The translations under genes were made by a program, and so were the position numbers. From Deltaproteobacteria bacterium (GTDB lineage Bacteria > Desulfobacterota > GWC2-55-46), in assembly GCA_016219115.1 (NCBI GenBank), contig JACRCH010000111.1:1-33170 (forward strand): a stretch of 33,170 bases of DNA. The letters are read 5' to 3'. This document shows positions 15,502-23,149 of this stretch, in pieces; positions within the stretch are counted from its first letter, which is position 1, and every line of letters starts with the position of its first letter. The notes below the pieces were generated by a model, which saw only the letters and a program-made list of their open reading frames with translations, searched no databases and was not told the origin of the DNA.

Positions 15502-16349
15502 ATGCCAGACCGCAAAAAAAAGGAGAACCCGGCAAAGCCGCTTGAGCTTGTACTCGGGGCAGCGCTATTGATTGTCTGGTGCGCCGGGTCTGCGGAAAGC
15601 TTCAAGGCCGAGGCCCTGGCCCTGAAGGTCATCCCGGAGGCCGTAAGGCTCACCTACGAAGAGAAAAAGTCCCTTATGGACGGCCATATCTACAGGCTTT
15701 CCCAGGAGGCTTCGTCGGTGATCCCCTCCGGCTCAAGGGTCTATCTGTTCACCCCGACGGCGGCGGAAAACGCCTCGTATTATTTCCTGAAGTCACGCTA
15801 CTACCTCTATCCGCGGAAAGTCATAGACGGCGGCTCAACCGAGTTGAGGACGAAAGAGCTTCTGGAATGCGACTATCTGGTCGTCTATATCCCAAGGATG
15901 GCCGCATACGGCGGGGCCGTGGTTCGTCTATAAAACGGCCGTGCACATACCGCAGGAGAACAGAGGTGAGCTGACGCTTGCCAACGCCATGGCGCACCGT
16001 GACCTTATCCCTGAGATACTCAGGGGCTTCTACAGGGTGATGTTCATAAATATCCGGGCCTTTAACTTCACATGGTATCTGTACCCGCTGACGGCGGTCT
16101 TAAACCGGCGTTGCTTTTTCTCGAAGCCTTTGATATTTTTAAATATTATGCTTGCCGCCCAATTCGCGGTCTATATCCTGGTCTACGTAACGTCGTCTAT
16201 CGACCTCCGTCGAACGTGTCGTCATGCACCTGGTCCCCTTCGCGATGTTTATCTCGGCCGTGAACCTCGGCGGTTTTCTCAGCCGCACGGCCGAAACGCG
16301 TAGCGCCCCAAGCCTCAAGGGGGCCGGCTCCAACGCCGGGGAAGCTTAA
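15502..16349 (+). pseudogene. Membrane protein broken by two single-base frameshifts (GT-C-like?)
   Basis: Three consecutive frames read as one protein of about 280 residues. Frame 1 (ATG 15502) has one membrane helix then ASYYFLKSRYYLYPRKV and stops at 15933. Dropping one G from the GGGG near 15913-15916 gives AAYGGPWFVYKTAVHIP and continues in the next frame. Dropping one C near 16205 joins it to SVERVVMHLVPFAMF and a final helix, ending at TAA 16349. The parts suggest a membrane protein from a surface-glycan cluster, perhaps the remnant of a GT-C enzyme, which would normally be longer. Genuine decay and assembly error cannot be separated here. The gene starts 12 bp after repeat A2. Confidence 0.65.
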
Positions 16350-16444
16350 GGCCTCCGGGCAGTCAGCTCCGGGACGCCGACAGGCGGGTCCACCAAAAAC
16401 GGCACGAAAAGCTTCGGCTGATTAAGCGCTCCGGAAGAGAAGAT

Positions 16445-17182
16445 ATGTCAAAAGAGATACTCGACAGCCACAGAAGGATATGGGAGAAGAAAAAGGTCAC
16501 GAAGTATCTTTATACGAAGTGGTATAAGGATATCGGGCGGGAGCTGGCGGGTAAGGCCCCGGTGGTGGAGCTCGGAGCCGGCACCGGGAACTTCAAGGAG
16601 TTCATGCCGTCCGTGATATCGACCGACCTGGTCTTCTGCGAGTGGCTCGACTGCGTTCACGACGCGATGGCGCTTCCTTACAGGGACTCCTCCGTAGGGA
16701 GCTTTCTCCTGATAGACGCCATCCACCATGTCAAGAACCCCGCCGTTACGATAAAAGAGATGGTGCGCTGCCTCAAGCCGGGCGGGAGGATCGTGATACT
16801 CGATGTCTTCATCTCCCCGTTCTCATACCTCTACTATAATTTTTTGCACAAGGAGGATGTGGACCTCGCGGCGGATGTCTTCGGGGAGGCCGCAGACGCA
16901 AAGGAGAAGGCCCCGTTCGAGTCGAACCAGGCCGTGGCCACGCTCCTTTTTTTCAGGCGCTTCGGGGAATTCCGGTCGAGGTACCCTGACTTGAGGGTCG
17001 TAAAGAAAGAGGCGAGAGAGTTTCTCCTGTATCCTTTGAGCGGCGGGTTCGAGGGCAGGCAGCTCGTCCCGTACTTCTCGATAAGACTCTTCGAGTCCAT
17101 AGACAGGCTCGCGTTAAGATTGCTCGGCGACAGGATAGCCGCAAGATGCCTTGTCGTCCTTGAAAAAATCCCGGGTGGGTAG
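16445..17182 (+). CDS. Class I SAM-dependent methyltransferase
   Basis: The 245-residue product has the SAM-binding motif I VVELGAGTGNF, an acidic post-motif (STDLVF), the Methyltransf_11-type LPYRDSSVGSFLLIDAIHHV and the post-core CLKPGGRIVILD. The substrate is unknown. Its place between a membrane protein and a TMTC-like gene suggests modification of a glycan or lipid-linked sugar. GGAAGAGAAG precedes the ATG. The next gene begins 8 bp downstream, so the two are probably cotranscribed. Confidence 0.88.
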   Translation: MSKEILDSHRRIWEKKKVTKYLYTKWYKDIGRELAGKAPVVELGAGTGNFKEFMPSVISTDLVFCEWLDCVHDAMALPYRDSSVGSFLLIDAIHHVKNPAVTIKEMVRCLKPGGRIVILDVFISPFSYLYYNFLHKEDVDLAADVFGEAADAKEKAPFESNQAVATLLFFRRFGEFRSRYPDLRVVKKEAREFLLYPLSGGFEGRQLVPYFSIRLFESIDRLALRLLGDRIAARCLVVLEKIPGG

Positions 17183-17190
17183 AAAAGAAG

Positions 17191-19050
17191 ATGAAGAAGA
17201 TGACTAACGTCGTAAGGCTCTCGGACTACAAACCGAAAAAGGAGTATCCCAACAAATGGGCCCATATCATAGTGATAATCGCGGTCACCTTCGCCGTCTA
17301 CTACAACAGCATAAATAACGGCTTTGTCGGCGACGACATAGCGTTCGTTAAGGATAACGCGAGCATCAAGAGCCTTTCCAACATCCCGTCCTTCTTCTAC
17401 TTGCCGAGGACCCTGGCGGCGTACGATACCGACTGGGGCACCTACATATACAGGCCGCTGCGGACCATATCCTACGCTCTGGACTTCGCCGTCTTCGGCA
17501 ATAACGCGTGGGGGTTCCACATCACAAACCTCATCCTCCACATGGTCGTCTCGGTGACCGTCTACTTCGTCGCCTTGGGCCTCTTTGAGGTCCAGGCCGT
17601 GGCGCTTATCTCATCGCTCGCCTTCGCCGTACACCCGGTGCATGTCGAGGCGGTATCATGGATATCGAGCAGGGCGGACCTCATAGGGCTTATATTCCTG
17701 AACCTGTCGCTTCTATCGTACTTCCGCTTCAAGGGCTCAGGCTCCCGGGGCTATTTCGCGCTCTCGATAGTCTCTTCCCTTGTCTCTTATCTCGGGAAAG
17801 AGACGATGATACCGCTTCCGGGGTTCATCATCGCCTACGATTACGCGACGCGCAACAGGAGGCCGATGAAGGACCTTGTCAGGTCCAATGTCTTGAATTG
17901 GGTCCTCTTCTCCGCGGTCTGTTTCGGTTACCTGGTCTTAAGGTTCTACATGACCGGCAGGATGAGCTCAAGCCAGGGGTGGTGGGGAGGGAGCGCCTAC
18001 TCGAACTTCCTCATGATGACCAAGGCCGCGGCCACTTACCTGTGGCTCATGGTCGTTCCCTTCAAGCTGACGCTCCATTACCTCATAAAACCCGTGGCGA
18101 CGGTCTTCGACGGATGGGTATTGCTCTCCATGCTGGCGATACTCCTGTCGTTCGTCCTGACAGCGTATGCGCACCGGAAGGACAAGAGAGTCTTTTTCAC
18201 CCTTATCTGGTTCTACCTGGCGCTTGTGCCGATATCCAACATCGTCCCGATATCGTTCGCGATGATGGCCGAAAGGTATATCTACATGCCCTCGATGGGC
18301 CCGATCATCGCGCTTTCCTACGGCGTCTATATACTCTACAGGAAGGCCGAGGCCAGAGGGGTGCTTGAGACAAGGGCCGTTATAGTCGGCGTGGCGGCCA
18401 TGGCCATAGCCTACTCCGTCGTCTCGGCGAACAGGAACAAGGTCTACAGGGACGATTTCACCTTCTACGGGGAGGCGATAAGGAGCGCTCCGGATTCGGC
18501 CCCGAGCTACAACGGCCTCGGAGACCAGTACTTCGGGAAGAAGGACTACAAGAACGCGATAGCGAACTACGAAAAGGCCCTGGCCATAGACCCGAACTAC
18601 GCGGACGCCTACATGGGAGAGGCATACTCCTACATGGAGAGCCATGACCTCGCCGCGGCCATACTGAAAGGCGAGACGGCGGCGTCGCTCAAGCCCGGCA
18701 ACGCCCTTATAAGGTTCCAGCTGGGCAACATCTACAAGGAGGCTAACTTTCTGGAGAGGGCGGCTCTGGAGTGGCAGAAGGCCATCGAACTCAACCCGGC
18801 GTACTCTGAGGCGTACAATCACCTCGGCATCTACTATCAGCTCATAAACGACTACCCTAAGGCGCTTCGGATGTTCGAGAGCGCCTTGAAGTACAACCCG
18901 TACAATACCGAGACCTATTACAATGTCGGGGCCGTCTATGAGGCCCAGGGCAACTTGTCAGGGGCAAAGGAGTACTACGGCCGTTTCATGAAGATGGCCG
19001 GGCCGGACTACAAGGATACGGTCGGTGAACTCAGGAAGAGGGGGTTTTGA
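17191..19050 (+). CDS. TMTC-like polytopic membrane protein with C-terminal TPR repeats
   Basis: 619 residues. A GT-C-type membrane region (about residues 25-430, ten or more helices) has the hallmark loop GFVGDDIAFVKDN, TYIYRPLRTISYALD, the HVEAVSWISSRADL segment and a late AERYIYMPSMG motif. About four to five TPR repeats follow (about 437-605), such as AIANYEKALAIDPNYADAY and ALRMFESALKYNPYNTETYY. In eukaryotic TMTC proteins such a fold O-mannosylates cadherins. Bacterial members are inferred to be membrane glycosyltransferases with a protein-binding TPR tail. It converges with the deacetylase gene, with 2 bp between stops. Confidence 0.87.
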   Translation: MKKMTNVVRLSDYKPKKEYPNKWAHIIVIIAVTFAVYYNSINNGFVGDDIAFVKDNASIKSLSNIPSFFYLPRTLAAYDTDWGTYIYRPLRTISYALDFAVFGNNAWGFHITNLILHMVVSVTVYFVALGLFEVQAVALISSLAFAVHPVHVEAVSWISSRADLIGLIFLNLSLLSYFRFKGSGSRGYFALSIVSSLVSYLGKETMIPLPGFIIAYDYATRNRRPMKDLVRSNVLNWVLFSAVCFGYLVLRFYMTGRMSSSQGWWGGSAYSNFLMMTKAAATYLWLMVVPFKLTLHYLIKPVATVFDGWVLLSMLAILLSFVLTAYAHRKDKRVFFTLIWFYLALVPISNIVPISFAMMAERYIYMPSMGPIIALSYGVYILYRKAEARGVLETRAVIVGVAAMAIAYSVVSANRNKVYRDDFTFYGEAIRSAPDSAPSYNGLGDQYFGKKDYKNAIANYEKALAIDPNYADAYMGEAYSYMESHDLAAAILKGETAASLKPGNALIRFQLGNIYKEANFLERAALEWQKAIELNPAYSEAYNHLGIYYQLINDYPKALRMFESALKYNPYNTETYYNVGAVYEAQGNLSGAKEYYGRFMKMAGPDYKDTVGELRKRGF

Positions 19051-19052
19051 GG

Positions 19053-20264
19053 CTACCGCAGGAGGTCCCCGGAGGCGCCCTTGGAATCATCCGGCCTGGC
19101 GTTTAACTTCGCCATGCCCTTGACGGTGGGTATCTTCTTTGACTTAACGGCCTTCAGGAGCCCGGTCCCGTAGATCTGCTCCGAGACCGGTACGAACCTG
19201 TAGCCTTTTGCCATCAGGCCGTCGAGCATCTCTCCGAGCGCGTCCGAGGCCCTGTCGTCTTTTCTCATCGTCCCAAGGTGCATGAGTATTATCCCGCCCC
19301 TTATCCCCCCGGAGTCTTTCCCGAAGTTGAGGACCCGGTCCTTTATCTGCCAGGAGGTCCTGTAAAGCCTTGAGTTCCTGTCGTAGACCCAGTCAAGGGT
19401 ATCGAGACTTTCTCTCTTCTTCGCGTCGTATGTCCAGCCGACATGTATGTAGCCCGCCTCATACGCCCACCGGCGTATCTCTTTGTTTATCTCACCGTAC
19501 GGCGCCCTCCACAGCGGCGCCATTTCCGCGCCGGTGGCGGCCCTGAAGAGCTCGGCCGCGGAGTCAAGCTCCCTGGCGACGAAAGACCTGTCTACATTGC
19601 CGAGGGTGTTATGTCTGAGGGTCTGGTTGAAGTCCGTAAGGTGCGGGTGGTACATGGTGTGGTTGCCGATCTCGTGGCCGTCTTTGACCATCTCCCTTAC
19701 AATGGCGGGGTACTTCCTTATGAACATGCCGGTGAGAAAGATGGTGGTCTTTATCCCGCGCTCCCTCAGCGTGGCAAGTATGGCCTTTGCCTCGTCCCCG
19801 CTCTCGTATCCCCCGCCGTCAAAGGTTATCGAGGCGTTCATCCCGCCGGTGAAGCCGCGCGTTATCTCCGGGTCGTCGGGGGCGAACTCCGATTCGAAGT
19901 CTTCCGCCGTCTCCTGGGCTGCGACCTGCGGCAGGGACGCGGCCGGCTTTTTTTCAGAGACGGTATCTTCCAGGACCTTGATCGTAAGCAAGGGAGGCGT
20001 TATCTCATCGGGCTCAAGAAGACCGCTTTGGTACCGTTCGAGCGAGAGCGGGTCCGGGTCGTACGGGTCAAACGCGAGGGATGAGCCTTTGGAAAGAAAT
20101 ATTACGAGGGATAATATGAAAAGGGAACAGACGGACTTTAAGGACGGGAAGAGCTGCCGCTTGGCTACGGAGTGTTCGGGTTTAGTCAAAAAAATAGCTC
20201 CCCTTCGCTTTATAGAGCTGTTCAGAACAGTGGCAGAATTCTCCGTGTGTACGCAATCTAACAT
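19053..20264 (-). CDS. Polysaccharide deacetylase (NodB homology, CE4) with signal/anchor segment
   Basis: A hydrophobic segment (LFILSLVIFLSKGSSLAFD, about residues 45-65) precedes a linker and a NodB domain (about 135-350). The motifs are ASITFDGGGYES, HEIGNHTMYHPHL, WRAPYGEI and GGIILMHLGT. The HxxxH metal ligands and RxPY are intact, whereas motif 1 has FDGGG rather than FDDG. CE4 enzymes remove N-acetyl groups from peptidoglycan or exopolysaccharide outside the cytoplasm. ATG 20264 is preferred over GTG 20273 because GGGGGTGA then serves as Shine-Dalgarno. The hydrophobic segment lies far from the start, so a downstream start is possible. Confidence 0.85.
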   Translation of the reverse strand: MLDCVHTENSATVLNSSIKRRGAIFLTKPEHSVAKRQLFPSLKSVCSLFILSLVIFLSKGSSLAFDPYDPDPLSLERYQSGLLEPDEITPPLLTIKVLEDTVSEKKPAASLPQVAAQETAEDFESEFAPDDPEITRGFTGGMNASITFDGGGYESGDEAKAILATLRERGIKTTIFLTGMFIRKYPAIVREMVKDGHEIGNHTMYHPHLTDFNQTLRHNTLGNVDRSFVARELDSAAELFRAATGAEMAPLWRAPYGEINKEIRRWAYEAGYIHVGWTYDAKKRESLDTLDWVYDRNSRLYRTSWQIKDRVLNFGKDSGGIRGGIILMHLGTMRKDDRASDALGEMLDGLMAKGYRFVPVSEQIYGTGLLKAVKSKKIPTVKGMAKLNARPDDSKGASGDLLR

Positions 20265-20337
20265 TTTTATCACCCCCGGTCAACATTTAAAGTCATCGGT
20301 CAAAACCGGACCCTGCCGTTATAACGCCAGAATTGTA

Positions 20338-20367
20338 TTGAAAAAGGTGGTATCATTAATATATGAT
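20338..20367 (+). promoter_or_regulatory. Candidate promoter for the usp-tat operon
   Basis: TTGAAA (20338-20343) and TATGAT (20362-20367) are 18 bp apart. A TATATG at 16-bp spacing overlaps. The ATG at 20456 would follow a leader of about 80 nt. Confidence 0.35.
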
Positions 20368-20455
20368 TATTCGGCTGTTCCACGGTTTTTCTTGAGCGCA
20401 AAGACCCGCGCCCGTGCTTTAAATGCCTTCACACTAAAACCTTGAGGAGAATACG

Positions 20456-20920
20456 ATGGCGGCAAAGAACAACAATAAGACTATCAGTAAGATACTTCTC
20501 CCCACGGACTTTACCGGCGCTTCCGAGGAGGCGGCCGCGTACGCCCTGACGCTTGCGCGCCGGAACAGGGCAAAGCTCTACGTGCTCCATGTCGTCGATA
20601 CCAGCCACGAGGCGGCCGGCTTTTATCTGCCCCACCTCTCCTATGAGAAGCTCGACAAGGACCTGAAGGCCGTGGCCTCCGAGATGCTCGAGAGGTTTTG
20701 CGCGAGGACGTTCAAGGGCTACAAAAGCGTCGAGAGACACGTCCTCGCGGGAGAGCCTTACAAGGAGATACTCAAGGTGATAAAGGGCGGCCGTATAGAC
20801 CTCGTCGTCATGGGGACATACGGTAAAGAGGGGATAGACAGGTTTTTTTTCGGAAGCACCACCGAGAGGGTGATGAGGAAGGCCTCATGTCCGGTCCTCG
20901 TGATACCCCCCACAAAATGA
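20456..20920 (+). CDS. Universal stress protein (UspA family)
   Basis: The 154-residue single-domain product begins ILLPTDFTGASEEAAAYAL. It carries the ATP-binding signature G-2x-G-9x-GS/T near the C-terminus (MGTYGKEGIDRFFFGSTTE), followed by CPVLVIPP. USPs of this type bind ATP and modulate stress survival; the target is not predictable. GAGGAGA precedes the ATG. tatB follows 13 bp downstream, so the three genes probably form one transcript. Confidence 0.93.
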   Translation: MAAKNNNKTISKILLPTDFTGASEEAAAYALTLARRNRAKLYVLHVVDTSHEAAGFYLPHLSYEKLDKDLKAVASEMLERFCARTFKGYKSVERHVLAGEPYKEILKVIKGGRIDLVVMGTYGKEGIDRFFFGSTTERVMRKASCPVLVIPPTK

Positions 20921-20933
20921 CAGCGGGTAACGG

Positions 20934-21224
20934 ATGTTCGGCATAGGTTTTCCTGAGTTACTGCTCATATTGATCGCGGCGTTGATCATACTCGGCCCCG
21001 ATAAACTGCCGGACCTGGCCAAGGCCCTCGGGAGGGCCTATTCCGAGTTCAAGAGGGCCAGCGAGGAGCTGAAAAAGAACATAGACGAGGCCGCGGAGCC
21101 CGACGCGGCGCGTAAAGAAAAACAAGCCCCGCCAGAGTCCTCTTCAGAAAGGCCCGAAGACCCGCCTCCGGAGGCCGGCAGGAACGCAGCGGCCGGTAAA
21201 GAGACGGGTAAAAAGGCTCCCTGA
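20934..21224 (+). CDS. tatB: Twin-arginine translocase subunit TatA/TatB
   Basis: The 96-residue product has the N-terminal helix [19 protein letters not shown], the hinge GPDKLP, an amphipathic helix ([19 protein letters not shown]) and a charged Pro/Glu-rich tail. The conserved Glu and the LGP hinge favour TatB, while LPxLAxxLGxxxxEFK is TatA-like; such intermediate forms are common outside Enterobacteria. It forms the Tat protein export complex with TatC, which starts 2 bp downstream. No second TatA/B paralogue is in the window, so one subunit could serve both roles. Confidence 0.85.
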   Translation: MFGIGFPELLLILIAALIILGPDKLPDLAKALGRAYSEFKRASEELKKNIDEAAEPDAARKEKQAPPESSSERPEDPPPEAGRNAAAGKETGKKAP

Positions 21225-21226
21225 TT

Positions 21227-22018
21227 ATGACCGCTAACGACAATAGGATGGCTTTTACGGAGCACCTGCGGGAACTCAGGAAAAGGCTCATCATCTCCAC
21301 GATAGCCGCCGCCGTCGGTTTCGCGGTAGCCTACACCTACTCGGTGGAACTCTATCATCTGCTTGCCAGGCCCTTGCTCCCGGCCATGCCCCAGGGTCAG
21401 GACTACATGATCTTTACCGGTGTGGTGGAGCCGTTTTTCATCTATATGAAGGTCGGCTTTGTCGGAGGGTTGGTGCTGGCAAGCCCCGTCATACTCTTTG
21501 AGGTCTGGGGGTTTGTGGCCCCGGCGCTCTACAGAAGCGAAAAGGTCTGGTTTGTCTTCATAGTCTTTTTCTCCGTCATACTCTTTCTCGCCGGCGCCGC
21601 CTTCGCTTACCTCGTCGTCTTTCCGTTAGGGTTCAAGTACCTGATGAGCTACTCAAGCGCCGAGCTTAAACCGTTCATCTCCATGAGCGAGTACTTCTCG
21701 ATGATAACGAAGTTCCTTTTGGCCTTCGGGGTCATCTTCCAGCTGCCGCTTGCCATCCTGGTGCTCGCGCGCCTCGGGTTGGTCTCCGCCCGTAAGCTCA
21801 TCTCGTGGTGGAGATACGCGCTGGTAATAGACCTCATAGTCGCCGCGGTCTTAACCCCTACCCCTGATATCTTCAACCAGCTCTTGATGGCCGGGCCGAT
21901 AATGGTCCTATATATCATAGGCATAATAGTCGCCATGATATTCGGCAAGAAAAAGAAGGAGCCGGAAGCCGCGCAACCCTCGGAGGCTGCGGATGCCGGG
22001 GAGGGCGGGGAAGAATGA
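21227..22018 (+). CDS. tatC: Twin-arginine translocase subunit TatC
   Basis: The 263-residue product has six membrane helices and TatC hallmarks: MAFTEHLRELRKRL at the N-terminus, GFVGGLVLASPVILFEVWGFVAPALY, and the late segment LTPTPDIFNQLLMAGP. TatC is the signal-peptide receptor of the Tat export system in the inner membrane. The charged C-terminal tail (KKKKEPEAAQP...) is longer than needed but not unusual. A strong bidirectional terminator follows. Confidence 0.96.
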   Translation: MTANDNRMAFTEHLRELRKRLIISTIAAAVGFAVAYTYSVELYHLLARPLLPAMPQGQDYMIFTGVVEPFFIYMKVGFVGGLVLASPVILFEVWGFVAPALYRSEKVWFVFIVFFSVILFLAGAAFAYLVVFPLGFKYLMSYSSAELKPFISMSEYFSMITKFLLAFGVIFQLPLAILVLARLGLVSARKLISWWRYALVIDLIVAAVLTPTPDIFNQLLMAGPIMVLYIIGIIVAMIFGKKKKEPEAAQPSEAADAGEGGEE

Positions 22019-22048
22019 CATTGAATAAAAGGAAGAAAAGACAGGAAT

Positions 22049-22085
22049 AAAAGGGCGGGCCTGCAAGGCCCGCCCTTTTTATTTT
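22049..22085 (+). terminator. Bidirectional rho-independent terminator between tatC and the NYN gene
   Basis: GGGCGGGCC (22053-22061) and GGCCCGCCC (22067-22075) form a perfect 9-bp stem with a 5-nt loop, flanked by A and T runs on both sides. It suits the two convergent genes. Confidence 0.88.
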
Positions 22086-22149
22086 TAACGGTCTGAAAAA
22101 CCTGAAAGTATCTATGCCCAGGGCGGGTTCGTCATGGATGTACGGTGTC

Positions 22150-22971
22150 TTAGGGGAATATCTTTACGATGTTAGCCGCCTGAAGCCCTTTGTCGCCCTG
22201 GACGATGTCGAACTCGAAGACCATCTCCCTGCTCGGCAGCTGGTTTATTTCCGTGCCTGTGAAGGCCGACTCGTGAGCGAAGGCGGTGCCGTACGGGGAT
22301 TCGGTCCTCCGCGTGTCGGTTATCCAGAGACCTGGACCGATCCTTCCGAGGTAGCGCATGAAGCCGAAGTTCTTGGAGTGGTTGTAGGTGTAGCAGATGC
22401 CTCTCACCCTGGAGCCGACGTCTCCCCAGCTCTTCTTGGAGTCGGACCCTTCCAGGGGCAGGAGGTTGGGGATAAGGTAGCCCGACATGAAGAGGTCCAC
22501 CTCCCTTTTGAGGTTCGAACTGACGTTCTGGAACGCCACGACCTCGACCCTGCAACCCTTGTTCTGCAGGGCCCTGACGACCTGGATGAAGTCCCCGTCG
22601 CCGGTGGCCATGACGACCTTCTCGAGGTTTTCGGACTGCAGGAGCGCGTCCACGGCCATGTCAAGGTCGGCATTCGCTTTGCCGAACTTGTTTCCCGCCT
22701 CGTCCACGTACCAGGAGACTACTTTTTCGATGACCTTGAAGCCGTAGTCCCTGAGCGTTGAGTGGAAGTTGAAGGTCCTGTCCCTGTACTCCCGGTCGGT
22801 CCTGGCCCTCTCCTCGTCATAAGCGACATAGGCGTTAAGCCTTATCGGCTCCCCGCTGTCCCTGCAGGCGAAGTCCCTGAGCACGTCGAACCTCATGCCG
22901 TATCCGCCGTTACGGGTGATGTTGGCCACATCTATGTACAGGCCTATCCTCTGTGATTTTTGTTTTGTCAT
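22150..22971 (-). CDS. NYN-domain (DUF88) nuclease-like protein fused to a cold-shock-like domain
   Basis: 273 residues. The first about 170 are an NYN/PIN-like domain: IGLYIDVANITRN, NADLDMAVDALL, VVMATGDGDFIQVVRAL and GCRVEVVAF, with the acidic residues expected for metal-dependent RNA cleavage. Residues about 195-273 look like a cold-shock OB-fold: RVRGICYTYNHSKNFGFMRY, TAFAHESAF, and VFEFDIVQGDKGLQAANI. The pairing suggests an RNase with its own single-stranded nucleic-acid binding module; both activity and target are inferred. It is monocistronic between a terminator and a candidate promoter. Confidence 0.85.
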   Translation of the reverse strand: MTKQKSQRIGLYIDVANITRNGGYGMRFDVLRDFACRDSGEPIRLNAYVAYDEERARTDREYRDRTFNFHSTLRDYGFKVIEKVVSWYVDEAGNKFGKANADLDMAVDALLQSENLEKVVMATGDGDFIQVVRALQNKGCRVEVVAFQNVSSNLKREVDLFMSGYLIPNLLPLEGSDSKKSWGDVGSRVRGICYTYNHSKNFGFMRYLGRIGPGLWITDTRRTESPYGTAFAHESAFTGTEINQLPSREMVFEFDIVQGDKGLQAANIVKIFP

Positions 22972-22991
22972 TTTTAAATGTTCTCTCTTAT

Positions 22992-23020
22992 AAGGTAAGA
23001 TCGGTTTTACGCCTTTTCAA
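22992..23020 (-). promoter_or_regulatory. Candidate promoter for the NYN/cold-shock gene
   Basis: On the minus strand TTGAAA (23020-23015) is followed after 17 bp by TACCTT (22997-22992), about 20 nt before the ATG at 22971. Confidence 0.4.
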
Positions 23021-23149
23021 GGCGCTTGCGGCCGAAAATTTCCTTCAATATACAACAGAAGAAATTTTTAGGCAATGTTTATGCTCTCCTTCCCGCTCAG
23101 GAGGACGGGCCGGTATGCGGCAGGAAGAGTCTTTTCATCCTTGAAGCGG

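Noticed and set aside
17968-18822. 284-codon minus-strand ORF within the TMTC-like gene, and similar shadows at 6994-7848 and 26722-27570
   Set aside because: All are antisense to, or out of frame with, well-supported genes and lack ribosome-binding sites or domains.
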